Shown: positions 17,942 to 27,461 of the stretch, in pieces
Numbering within the stretch: position 1 is the stretch's first letter
How the letters are laid out: each line of letters begins with the position of its first letter
Assembly: GCA_963834965.1 (NCBI GenBank)
Contig: CAWIEI010000033.1
Coordinates: 124,001 to 188,000 of the forward strand
Reading direction: 5' to 3'
DNA: 64,000 bases
Source: Fodinibacter sp963834965
Lineage (GTDB): Bacteria > Actinomycetota > Actinomycetes > Actinomycetales > Dermatophilaceae
Notes under the pieces: model-generated
Database searches by the model: none
Told to the model about the DNA's origin: nothing
What the model saw: the letters and a program-made list of their open reading frames with translations, nothing else
Program-made: the position numbers and the translations under genes

Positions 17942-18304
17942 GTGATCGACGACGGCAGTCCGATCTTCCGGCAGATCGCCGAACGCATCGCCGCGCAGAT
18001 CCTCGACGGGAGTCTGGCCGAGGAGGCCCAGGTGCCCTCGACCAACGAGTTCGCGGCGATCCACCGGATCAACCCCGCGACCGCGGCCAAGGGCGTCAAC
18101 GAGCTGGTCGACGCCGGGGTGCTCTACAAGAAGAGGGGGATCGGAATGTTCGTCGCCACCGGGGCCCGGGACCGGCTGCTCGCCGAGCGGCGAGCGAGGT
18201 TCGCCACCGAGTACGTCGAGCCCATGCTGCGCGAGGCCGCGCGGCTGGGCATCCGTCCTGACGAGCTGCACCGCCTCGTCACCGCGCAGGAGGTGTCGAC
18301 GTGA
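17942..18304 (+). CDS. GntR-family regulator, YtrA subfamily
   Basis: The short 120-residue length, with a winged-helix domain and almost no effector domain, is typical of YtrA. Motifs are PIFRQIAERIAAQIL at the N-terminus, VPSTNEFAAIHRINPATAAKGVNELVDAGVLYKKRGIGMFV for the recognition helix and wing, and a helical dimer tail. The GTG start at 17942 sits downstream of a 32-bp palindrome. The stop overlaps the start of an ABC ATPase gene by 4 bases. In this family the regulator represses its own ABC-transporter operon and is relieved by cell-envelope antibiotics; that role here is inferred. Confidence 0.92.
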   Translation: MIDDGSPIFRQIAERIAAQILDGSLAEEAQVPSTNEFAAIHRINPATAAKGVNELVDAGVLYKKRGIGMFVATGARDRLLAERRARFATEYVEPMLREAARLGIRPDELHRLVTAQEVST

Positions 18305-19203
18305 GCACCGCGGTGCGGGTGTCCCACGTGAGCCGCCGGTACCGCGGCGTGACCGCCGTCGACGACGCGTCGTTCGAGCTGGAGACGGGCCGCGTCCACG
18401 GCCTGCTGGGCCGCAACGGAGCCGGCAAGACCACGATGATGCGGCTGCTCACCGGGCTGGAGCGGCCCTCGTCGGGCAGCGTCGAGGTGTTCGGGGCCGA
18501 CCCGTTCGAGAACGAGCAGGTGCTCCGGCGCACCTGCTTCGTCAAGGAGTCACAGGCCTACCCGGACCTCTCGGTGGGCCGGGTGCTGGCCGCCGCCCGG
18601 CTGCTGCAGCCGGGGTGGGACGAGCACCTGGCGCAGAGCCTGGTCGACGACTTCGACCTCCCCACGGGCCGGCGGGTGCGCAAGCTGTCGCGCGGCATGC
18701 GCTCGGCGCTCGGCATCGTCATCGGGCTGGCGTCGCGTGCCCCGCTCACCCTGTTCGACGAGCCGTACCTGGGGCTGGACGCCCCGAGCCGTGCGCTGTT
18801 CTACGACCGGCTGCTGACCGACTTCGCCGACCACCCGCGCACGGTGGTGCTCTCCACCCACCTCATCGACGAGGTCGCCAACCTGCTCGAGCGGGTCGTG
18901 GTGGTGGACCAGGGCCGGGTCGTGCTCGACGCCGAGGCCGAGGAGGTGCGCGGAACGGCCTACACCGTGGTCGGGCCCGCCGGGCCGGTCGCCGAGTTCG
19001 TCGGACGGCGCGAGGTGATCGCCCGCCAGGCCGTCGGGGCCTTTGCGTCGGCAACCCTGCGGGGCCGGGTGGAGGACCCGGAGCGGCGGCTGGCCGACGA
19101 GCTGAGCCTGGACCTGTCCCCCGTGTCGCTGCAGGACCTCGTGGCCCTCGCGACGACCGACCGCCCCGATGACGTCCGTCGCACCGAAGGAGCCGACCGA
19201 TGA
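18301..19203 (+). CDS. ABC transporter ATP-binding protein of the YtrA-type operon
   Basis: This 300-residue ATPase shows Walker A GRNGAGKTT, a Q-loop region, the signature KLSRGMRSALG (LSRGM instead of LSGGQ), Walker B LTLFDEPYLGLD and the switch His in LSTHLIDEV. The C-terminal 80 residues form the extra domain of YtrB/BcrA-type exporters. It is coupled at both ends by 4-base overlaps, upstream to the GntR regulator and downstream to a membrane subunit. The complex probably exports or detoxifies a membrane-active compound. Confidence 0.92.
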   Translation: MSTAVRVSHVSRRYRGVTAVDDASFELETGRVHGLLGRNGAGKTTMMRLLTGLERPSSGSVEVFGADPFENEQVLRRTCFVKESQAYPDLSVGRVLAAARLLQPGWDEHLAQSLVDDFDLPTGRRVRKLSRGMRSALGIVIGLASRAPLTLFDEPYLGLDAPSRALFYDRLLTDFADHPRTVVLSTHLIDEVANLLERVVVVDQGRVVLDAEAEEVRGTAYTVVGPAGPVAEFVGRREVIARQAVGAFASATLRGRVEDPERRLADELSLDLSPVSLQDLVALATTDRPDDVRRTEGADR

Positions 19204-19889
19204 GCCGCACCCTCGCCGTCGCGCGCGTGCACACCCTCGACGTGCAGCAGGCCATCTGGCCGTGGGCCATCATGGCCATCTCGTTCTTCGTCAACCTCGC
19301 GCTCTGGGTGGCGCTGAGCGACGTCGACGGCTTCCAGAAGACGACCGGCGGGCTCGTCTCGCTGTACATCACCGCACTGTTCGTCGCGGCCATCGCCCTC
19401 ACCCGGCAGCTGCCCTTCATGCTGGGCCTCGGCGTCACCCGGGCCGCGTTCCTGGGTGGCGGCCTGCTGTACGCCTCGGGGTGCGCCGTGGCGACCGGCG
19501 TGGCGCTCACCCTGCTCAACCTCGTCGAGGGCGCCACCGGCGGCTTCGGCCAAGGAGGCTCGTTCTTCCGGGTGCCCTGGCTGACCGACGTGCCCACCTA
19601 CCAGCTGTTCGCGGTCTACGCCGTGCCGATGCTGCTCGTGATCGCCGTGGGGGCGTTCCTGAGCGGCCTGTACGCCAGGCTCGGGATGACCGGGTTGCTG
19701 GTGGCCGTCGTGGCGGTCATGGTGGTCGCCGCCGTGGTGGTGTACCTCGTCACCGTGGCCGACGCCTGGCAGGCCGTCGGCCGGTGGATCCTCGACCTCA
19801 CCCCGATGTCGCTCACCGGGTGGCTGCTCGTCGTCGCCGGGGCAGCCCTGTTTGGGACCTACGCGGTGCTGCGACGCACCCCGGTCTGA
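19200..19889 (+). CDS. ABC transporter membrane subunit of the YtrA-type operon
   Basis: A 229-residue membrane protein with about six hydrophobic helices (roughly residues 20-42, 58-80, 90-115, 140-165, 170-190, 200-220). The sequence itself is poorly conserved. Its assignment rests on membrane topology and on the 4-base ATGA overlap with the ATPase gene. It would form the translocation path of the exporter. No signal peptide or soluble domain is apparent. A convergent ettA gene follows after 95 bases. Confidence 0.8.
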   Translation: MSRTLAVARVHTLDVQQAIWPWAIMAISFFVNLALWVALSDVDGFQKTTGGLVSLYITALFVAAIALTRQLPFMLGLGVTRAAFLGGGLLYASGCAVATGVALTLLNLVEGATGGFGQGGSFFRVPWLTDVPTYQLFAVYAVPMLLVIAVGAFLSGLYARLGMTGLLVAVVAVMVVAAVVVYLVTVADAWQAVGRWILDLTPMSLTGWLLVVAGAALFGTYAVLRRTPV

Positions 19890-19984
19890 CCCACCCGCCC
19901 GGGGCGGCCGGGGCGCGCGCGAGGCACGCTGAGACCTGCTGCCCGGTACCGGTTCCCCGGGGCGCCGGCCGGCAGGCGTGCTGG

Positions 19985-21667
<1,683 letters not shown>

Positions 21668-21754
21668 GCCGCACAGGTTATCGACCAGCACGGCTCCAGC
21701 CCGAATCCGCGCTCGCACCCCCGAGCAGCGCCCGGCGGGCTCCACCCCCCGCTG

Positions 21755-22381
21755 TCAGGCCGCGGCCTCCTTCCCGGGCCGCACCAGCGGCCCGCTGTCG
21801 GCGCCCGGTGCGGACCCCTCCCCCGGATCGGCCGCCTCGCCCGGGCTGCCGAACCCCACCTCGCCGAGACCGCGACCGAAGCCGCTCTCGACGACGTAGG
21901 GGTCGTTGTCCGGGTCGCCCAGCCGACCCGACGAGCCGGTGTCGTCGTCGGACCGACCGCCCTGCGGCGCGGCCACCTCGCCCGGCGACCACGAGTCGCC
22001 GCCACCGCCGCGGCCCATGCCGACCTTCGCGAACGCGGTGGTGCCGTACGTGAGGTCGTGCCCCACGGCATCCGCCTCGATCTCGACGTTGACGAAGACC
22101 TGGCCGTCGTCGCGGCGCCACTGCACCACGCGCTGGCGCCCGTGCACGGTGACCGGGTGGCCCTTCTTGAGCGACACCCCGATGTTCGCCGCCAGCGACC
22201 GGTAGGCCAGCACGTCGTAGAAGCTCGGCTCGGTGTCCTCCCACTGGCCCGGCTGGACCTGGCGCCGGCCGCTCTGCGCGACCCGGAACTTGGTCATCGG
22301 CGCCCCGGCCCTGGTGGTGAAGACCGATGGGTCGGCGCACAGCCGCCCCTTGATCGTCACGTGCGTCTCGTTGGTGCTCAT
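21755..22381 (-). CDS. ssb: single-stranded DNA-binding protein
   Basis: The 208-residue protein has an N-terminal OB fold (about residues 5-110): VTIKGRLCADPSVF, MTKFRVAQSGRR, FYDVLAYRSLAANIGVSLKKGHPVTVHGRQRVVQWRRDDG. A low-complexity acidic and glycine-rich tail of about 90 residues follows. ATG 22381 has GGAGGA upstream. The tail does not end in the DDDIPF-type tip that recruits partners in canonical SSB; it ends with VRPGKEAAA. This is more likely the second, non-essential SSB paralogue found in actinobacteria than the replicative one. It is upstream of ettA with an 87-bp gap. Confidence 0.9.
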   Translation of the reverse strand: MSTNETHVTIKGRLCADPSVFTTRAGAPMTKFRVAQSGRRQVQPGQWEDTEPSFYDVLAYRSLAANIGVSLKKGHPVTVHGRQRVVQWRRDDGQVFVNVEIEADAVGHDLTYGTTAFAKVGMGRGGGGDSWSPGEVAAPQGGRSDDDTGSSGRLGDPDNDPYVVESGFGRGLGEVGFGSPGEAADPGEGSAPGADSGPLVRPGKEAAA

Positions 22382-22513
22382 CGGTGCGTCCTCCCCCGGC
22401 CCCGCCCGTCGGGGCCGCTGCACCAACCCTCGGCCCGAACCCGACACCACGACAACGAGACCCGCGAACCTGTGGACGACGCAGGGGCGGCAGCACCCCC
22501 TGTGGACGAAGCG

Positions 22514-24202
22514 TCAGACGTCGGCGGCGCGGCTGAGCGCCAGGCGGGTCGCCGCGTGCCGCTCGAGCACCCGCTCGACCGGCAGTACGATCTCGCCCCG
22601 GGCGACCTCGTCGATCGAGGCACGCAGCCGGGCGTCCATGACGCGGCCACGACGCCGGCCACCGATGCGCGCCAGCCAGCGCGACACCAGCGCGAGCAGC
22701 AGCCCGCCGAGCAACCCACCCACGAACAGCAGCAGGGGCACCGGCACCACACCCAGGGTCGGTGCGTCACCGATCACCTGGTCGAGCTGCGCCCACCCGA
22801 CGACGACGTACAGCGCCAGCCAGAGGAACCCGACCACCGCTGCCGCGGCCAGCACCAGCTGCGCGAACCCGACCACGCGCCACCACAGCGGCACCCGCGC
22901 CAGCAGCGAGGTGCCGACCACCGCCCGGTCGAGGGCGTCACCCAGCGCGGGGCCGGGCGGGTCGGCGGCGCGCTCGACGGCATCCGCCCAGGGGTGTGGC
23001 AACGACGTGCTGGCGCGGTCGGCCAGCCGGCGGGTCGCGAGGTCGACCGCGGCGCGTGAGGAGGGGCTCGGTGGCGGCAGCGAGGAGCGCCCGAGCACCG
23101 AGCGCACGTCGGCGTCGGTGACCCGCACGTCGCGCCCGTCGAGCCGCAGCCGGCGCAGCGGCCGGGGCCGCAGGTGGTGCACCCACCGGGTGAACGGCCA
23201 GCCGGTGCTCGCGGCCGCCTCCATCCGGTAGTCGCGCTCGACGGCCTGCACCACGGTCGGCACGCCCGCGCTGCGGGCGAGGGCGTCGAGCAGCTCGCTG
23301 CGGGCGGCGTCGTCGACCCCGTGCTCGCCGTCCGCGACGTGCTCGCGCAGGCCCGCTGCGGCCGCGCGGACATCGCCCGCCAGCCGGGCCCGGGTCATGG
23401 TGCGGCCGGCCACGGCGTTGGCGAGCCGCTGGTGGAGCTCGTCGAGCCCGTCACCCGTGGTCACCGACGTCGCGAGCACCGTCACCCTGGGCACGCCGTC
23501 GCGCTCCATGAGCCGCACCAGGTCGGCTCGGCACTGGTCGACCTCGGACTCGGTGAGCCGGTCGACCTGGTTGAGCACCACCATCGTGACGGCCTCGTGG
23601 GTGCGCAGCGCCGCGACGTAGCCGTCGTGCAGCCGGGAGTCGGCGTACTTCTGGGGGTCGGTGACCCAGACGAACAGGTCGACGAGCTCGAGCACCCGCT
23701 CGGCCTCGGTGCGGTTGCCGGTCTCGCGGGAGTCGAAGTCGGGCAGGTCGAGCAGCACGAGCCCGTCGAGCGAGCCGATCGGCCCGCCGCGGCGGCCCGC
23801 GTGGGGGTCAGCCTCGGTGTCGCTGGGCACCAGGTGCCGCGCACCCACGCCCAGCCAGTCGAGCAGGTCGCCGACCGGCTCGTCGCCCCAGACGGCCGCC
23901 GTGGCGGTCGACGTCGTCGGGCGCCGCACGCCGACGGTCGCGACGGGGGTGCCGACCAGCGCGTTGAAGAGCGACGACTTGCCGCTTCCGGTGGCACCCG
24001 CGAGCGCCACCACGGTGTGACCGCCCACCAGCGCGGTGCGCTCGGTCACCTTGGTGACCACGGAGTGGGCACGCTGGCGCCCCTGCTCGGGCAGCTGCTC
24101 GCCGCCGGCGTCGACAGCCGCTGCGAGCGAGGTGGCCGCCGCCGACAGCTGCTCGGCCGAGACGACAGCGCCCCGGGACGAACCCATCCGCAACGGGCTC
24201 AC
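22514..24202 (-). CDS. membrane-associated GTPase (dynamin/YfjP-like), second of a pair
   Basis: This 562-residue protein has a GTPase domain with G1 GATGSGKSS (about residue 67), G3 LLDLPDFDSRE and a G4-like VLNQVDRL. A helical middle region follows, then two hydrophobic helices near the C-terminus (about 430-460 and 478-505), which predict membrane attachment. The GTG start overlaps the stop of the upstream GTPase by 4 bases. Such paired GTPases are conserved in actinobacteria next to each other, but their role is unknown; bacterial dynamin-like pairs remodel membranes. The C-terminus is basic, which could contact phospholipid. Confidence 0.8.
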   Translation of the reverse strand: MSPLRMGSSRGAVVSAEQLSAAATSLAAAVDAGGEQLPEQGRQRAHSVVTKVTERTALVGGHTVVALAGATGSGKSSLFNALVGTPVATVGVRRPTTSTATAAVWGDEPVGDLLDWLGVGARHLVPSDTEADPHAGRRGGPIGSLDGLVLLDLPDFDSRETGNRTEAERVLELVDLFVWVTDPQKYADSRLHDGYVAALRTHEAVTMVVLNQVDRLTESEVDQCRADLVRLMERDGVPRVTVLATSVTTGDGLDELHQRLANAVAGRTMTRARLAGDVRAAAAGLREHVADGEHGVDDAARSELLDALARSAGVPTVVQAVERDYRMEAAASTGWPFTRWVHHLRPRPLRRLRLDGRDVRVTDADVRSVLGRSSLPPPSPSSRAAVDLATRRLADRASTSLPHPWADAVERAADPPGPALGDALDRAVVGTSLLARVPLWWRVVGFAQLVLAAAAVVGFLWLALYVVVGWAQLDQVIGDAPTLGVVPVPLLLFVGGLLGGLLLALVSRWLARIGGRRRGRVMDARLRASIDEVARGEIVLPVERVLERHAATRLALSRAADV

Positions 24203-25908
24203 CGCACCACCGCCCGCAGCTCAGCCGCCACGGCCGCGAGGCGCTTGGCCTGGTCAGCGGGCGCGGCCACCTCGTCGAGTGCGGCGGCATACCGCTGGCG
24301 CTCGGCGGTGAAGAGCCCGTCGGCGAGGTCGAGCAGGCTGCGCCGGGCCTTGGCCGCCATGTCGCGCACCGCCTGGTCGCCGAAGATCGCCTCGAGCACC
24401 CGCTGTGCCAGCAGCGCTGTTCCGCCGGCGATGCCGATCTCGGCGCCGGTGAGGCCGTAGGTGCTGCTGAACGCCACGAGCATGAGGAACAGGCCGATGG
24501 CGTTGAGCCCGTAGGCCGCCACCCGTGCATTGGTGCGCCGGCCCTGGCCCTCGGTGCGCACCAGCTCGAGCACCTCGCCCTGCCAGTCGCGCACGAGCCG
24601 CTCGACATCGGGCTGCAGCCCGGGCGAGGGCTTGGCGAGGTCGGCGTGCGCCGCGAGGATCTGGCTGCCACCGGGCAGCCGGCGCCAGGCGCGCGCCGTC
24701 TCGGACGCCGCAGTCTCGGCATTGGAGAGCAGCAGCGCCGCCACCCCGCTCTGCAGGGCCTCGCCGAGGTTGTCGGCCGGCGGCGGGTTGCCCTTGATCG
24801 CGGCGGTGACCTTGTCGCGCCACCGGGCGATGGTCGACTCCACCTGGCGGAAGAACTCGCCGGTGCCGACGAACTCCTGCCAGCGGGCCAGCACCTCGCC
24901 GCGCAGCAGCGTGCCGTCGGTCATGCCCGCGTCGACCCGCCGGTGCGCCTCGCTGAACGACTCGTCGACTGCCGTGCGCAGCGAGACCGCCGCGTCGTGC
25001 TGGTCACGGCTGGCGACGACGAGCTCGGCGGTGCGCCCCCCGAGCGAGTCGACGGCGCCGCGCAGCGTCTGCCCCACCACGATCGAACGGGCGCGGGCGT
25101 CGCTGGCCAGCGCCTGGAGCCACGAGCGCAGCCGCTCCACGGCATCCGCGGGCAACCGCCCCTCGGCACTGAGCGTGGTCTCGGGGACGGTGAAGATCGG
25201 AGCGGTGGGCAGCCCCTGCTCGCGCAGCATCGCGGCGAGGTGCGGGCGGATCTCGGCCACGGCATCCGGGGGGATGCGGTCGAGGACGATCGCGACCGAG
25301 GTGCCGCGGTCGGCGGCAGTGCGCAGGAGGTCCCAGGGCACGGCATCCGCGTAGCGCGCCGCCGTGGTCACGAAGAGCCAGAGGTCGGCGGCCGAGAGCA
25401 GCTGGGTGGCGATGGCGCGGTTGGCGGAGACGACCGAGTCGATGTCGGGGGCATCGAGCAGCGCCATGCCCGCCGGCAGCGCCGTCGACTCGGCGAGGCG
25501 CACGGTGCCGGGCTGGCTCTGGCCGGTGTCCGAGCCGGTGACCCGGGCGAGCCCGGGCAGGATGCGGGTGTCGGCGAACCAGTGCCGGTCGTGGGGGTGG
25601 TGCACGAGCACCGGGGAGGTGGTGGTGGGGCGCAGCACGCCCGAGCGGCTCACCTGGGCGCCGACCACCGAGTTGACGAGGGTCGACTTGCCGGCCCCGG
25701 TGGACCCGCCGACCACGGCGAGCAGCGGTGCGTCGATGGCCCGCAGGCGGGGCAGCACGTAGTCGTCGAGCTGCTGGAGGAGCTGGCGGCGCGAGGCCTC
25801 CGCGGGGGCGCGGCTGGTGACGTCGAGAGGAAGCACTGCCCCCCCGACGGCGTCCCGCAGCCCCTCGACGGCGGAGACCAGGGCCTCCACGTCTTCGTCC
25901 ACCGTCAC
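24199..25908 (-). CDS. dynamin-family GTPase, first of a pair
   Basis: This 569-residue protein has G1 GGSTGAGKSTLVNS (about residue 56), G3 LLDAPDIDSVV and VLDRIP at the G4 position. A long helical stalk follows, then a C-terminal hydrophobic hairpin (about 480-515) containing LNAIGLFLMLVAFSST and the IGIAGGTALLAQR stretch. The layout matches bacterial dynamin-like proteins that act as heteromeric pairs. The start is GTG 25908; the next gene (thpR) is divergent after 56 bases. It is coupled to the downstream GTPase by a GTGA overlap, which supports a two-subunit complex. No biochemical role can be read from the sequence. Confidence 0.82.
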   Translation of the reverse strand: MTVDEDVEALVSAVEGLRDAVGGAVLPLDVTSRAPAEASRRQLLQQLDDYVLPRLRAIDAPLLAVVGGSTGAGKSTLVNSVVGAQVSRSGVLRPTTTSPVLVHHPHDRHWFADTRILPGLARVTGSDTGQSQPGTVRLAESTALPAGMALLDAPDIDSVVSANRAIATQLLSAADLWLFVTTAARYADAVPWDLLRTAADRGTSVAIVLDRIPPDAVAEIRPHLAAMLREQGLPTAPIFTVPETTLSAEGRLPADAVERLRSWLQALASDARARSIVVGQTLRGAVDSLGGRTAELVVASRDQHDAAVSLRTAVDESFSEAHRRVDAGMTDGTLLRGEVLARWQEFVGTGEFFRQVESTIARWRDKVTAAIKGNPPPADNLGEALQSGVAALLLSNAETAASETARAWRRLPGGSQILAAHADLAKPSPGLQPDVERLVRDWQGEVLELVRTEGQGRRTNARVAAYGLNAIGLFLMLVAFSSTYGLTGAEIGIAGGTALLAQRVLEAIFGDQAVRDMAAKARRSLLDLADGLFTAERQRYAAALDEVAAPADQAKRLAAVAAELRAVVR

Positions 25909-25964
25909 GGCGCCAGCCTAACGATGCCTACGCAGGTCGGCCCGCCAACGCAGGGGTGCGGCGG

Positions 25965-26555
25965 ATGATGTTCGTCATGCGGATGTTCGTGGCGATCGAG
26001 CCCTCTCCGGATGCCGTGGAGCACCTCGACGAGTTCCTCGCGGTGCGCCGGGAGTCGGGTCCGGAGGTGCGGTGGACCTCGCCGAGCCGGTGGCACCTGA
26101 CCCTGGCGTTCATGGGTGCGGCGCCCGACCGGGTGGTCGAGGACGTGGTCGACGGGGCGGGCGCGGTGGCCGACCGGTCGGCGCCGATCGGGCTGGCGGC
26201 CACCGGGGGTGGCTGCTTCCCGGACGTCACCCGGGCCAAGGTGCTCTGGGCCGGCGTGGACGGGGTCGGTGGCGCGGGAGGCAGCGTCGAGGAGCTGGGG
26301 CGGCTGGCTCGCGGAGTCCGGTCGGCGTGTGCGATGGCCGGGGCGGCCCCGCAGGGTGGGGCGTTCGTCCCCCACCTGACGGTGGGCCGGTTCTCTTGGG
26401 CGCAGGACGCGACCCGCTGGCTGCGGGTGCTGTCGACGTATGCCGGGCCGGGCTGGGTCGCGTCGGACTTCATCGTCGTGGCGTCACACCTGCCGCGCGA
26501 GCGTGGCCACGGTCCACGGCACGAGGTGCTGGCGCGGCTCCCGCTGGGCGGGTGA
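25965..26555 (+). CDS. thpR: RNA 2',3'-cyclic phosphodiesterase (ThpR/LigT family)
   Basis: This 2H phosphoesterase has both catalytic HxTx motifs, HLTL (in RWHLTLAFMG) and HLTV (in VPHLTVGRFS), about 90 residues apart. Members hydrolyse 2',3'-cyclic phosphate ends of RNA or ligate tRNA halves in vitro. The length of about 196 residues is normal. The start is ambiguous among GTG 25956, ATG 25965 and ATG 25977; 25965 has GGCGG directly upstream and 25977 (MRMFVAIEP) best matches homologues' N-termini. It stands alone, divergent from the GTPase pair. Confidence 0.88.
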   Translation: MMFVMRMFVAIEPSPDAVEHLDEFLAVRRESGPEVRWTSPSRWHLTLAFMGAAPDRVVEDVVDGAGAVADRSAPIGLAATGGGCFPDVTRAKVLWAGVDGVGGAGGSVEELGRLARGVRSACAMAGAAPQGGAFVPHLTVGRFSWAQDATRWLRVLSTYAGPGWVASDFIVVASHLPRERGHGPRHEVLARLPLGG

Positions 26556-26727
26556 GGGTCGAGGTCAGCCCCTTCAGGCCCACAAGGTGCCGTGGTTAGG
26601 GCAGGTCGGGGTGTCGTCGCCGACCGTCCCTGCGGGTCCACGGATGCCGGTGACGGTCGCCGCTGGCCCGGCGCCCCGCTGCGCTCGCGCCCTACACTGA
26701 GCCCGGCGTCCGGGGCCCGGTCGCTCG

Positions 26728-26801
26728 GCCCCCGTAGCTCAGCCGGATAGAGCAAGAGCCTTCTAATCTCGAGGTCGCAGGTTCGAGTCCTGCCGGGGGC
26801 G
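26728..26801 (+). tRNA. tRNA-Arg (anticodon UCU)
   Basis: The acceptor stem GCCCCCG/CGGGGGC, D arm GCTC/GAGC and T arm GCAGG-TTCGAGT-CCTGC are all perfect, and the loop CTTCTAA gives anticodon TCT. No CCA is encoded. The anticodon stem is poor: AGAGC against TCTCG leaves A-G and C-T mismatches at its two ends. The 3' end is partly duplicated at 28730, beyond the IS630 element. Confidence 0.92.
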
Positions 26802-27049
26802 CCGTCGAAAACATGACTTGACCTGCGCAAATAGAAATTCGGATTCCGAAGCGCGCACTAGTCGTGCACTAGCGCGCCCGCTCCATCACCTCCGCCAGAG
26901 GGGCGGGTCGAGGGGTCAAGACATGCCCGAGATCGCGATTCTCACGGGCATGTCTTGACCGGTCGACTGACAGCGCCCCAAACGTCCGACATTCAAGCAT
27001 GTCCGGTAACTTCGAGCGGCGCCCAGCACACACGCCAGAAGCGTCCCTA
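26802..27049. other. gene-free stretch rich in palindromes between tRNA and IS630
   Basis: I see no gene here. It contains TTCGGATTCCGAA, two direct CACTAG copies, a 16-bp-armed hairpin (26914-26960) and an imperfect CCGACAT/ATGTCCGG inverted repeat. Composition is less GC-rich just after the tRNA than in the flanking genes, which suggests remnants of an integrated element. Confidence 0.6.
26914..26960. repeat. inverted repeat with perfect 16-bp arms
   Basis: GGTCAAGACATGCCCG (26914-26929) is the exact reverse complement of CGGGCATGTCTTGACC (26945-26960); the spacer is 15 bases and contains TCGCGA. It lies 113 bases after the tRNA. There is no T-run or adjacent gene end, so a simple terminator is less likely than a recombination or regulatory site. 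Confidence 0.85.
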
Positions 27050-27080
27050 GTGGTCCCGTCCGTAAGTTCGTCGGGGGTTT
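27050..27080. repeat. IS630 left terminal inverted repeat
   Basis: The outer bases read GTGGTCCCGTCCGTAAGTTC and continue TCGTCGGGGG. Compared with the right end, differences fall at positions 7, 8, 10, 15, 30 and 31 of the repeat. It overlaps the stop codon of the passenger gene. Confidence 0.88.
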
Positions 27081-27412
27081 CAGGTCCAGGCGGTGGGGTC
27101 GCCAAGGTAGAGGCCGCAGGCGGTGTCGAGGGCGTCTTCGGCGGTGCCGCCCATGGATCCGGTGGGTAGGTAGGAGTCTTCGTAGTCGTCGTGGCTGGCC
27201 CGGTAGATCGCGAAGCCCCACATGCGGGCGGAGCCGGCGTAGCGCAGCCGGCACAGGCGGAGCACATCCCCGTCGGGTAGGACGCCGTCGACGTAGGCGA
27301 AGCCGGCGCGATACCGGATGGCGACGCGGGCCAGGGCGGGCCAGCGTTCGCGCGCGCGGGCGGTCAGGCGCTGCTGCAGCGAGGACTTGGTCGAGTCGGG
27401 GATGCGGGGCAC
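27080..27412 (-). CDS. IS630 passenger protein of unknown function
   Basis: This 110-residue protein starts at GTG 27412 (sequence begins VPRIPDSTKSSLQQRLT). It is a compact alpha/beta-looking protein without membrane segments: helical basic N-terminus (RLTARARERWPAL), then FAYVDGVLPDGDVLRLCRLRYAG, MWGFAIYRASHDDYED and LDTACGLYLGDPTAW. The many aromatic residues and even hydrophobic pattern suggest a real folded protein. Its stop lies in the left terminal repeat, so it belongs to the element. It is divergent from the transposase after 49 bases. I do not recognise its function; I recall similar proteins annotated only as hypothetical. Confidence 0.7.
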   Translation of the reverse strand: MPRIPDSTKSSLQQRLTARARERWPALARVAIRYRAGFAYVDGVLPDGDVLRLCRLRYAGSARMWGFAIYRASHDDYEDSYLPTGSMGGTAEDALDTACGLYLGDPTAWT

Positions 27413-27461
27413 GCCACCATCTTCACCGGCCTGCTGACGCGGGTGCACGGGTTGGTTCGGC

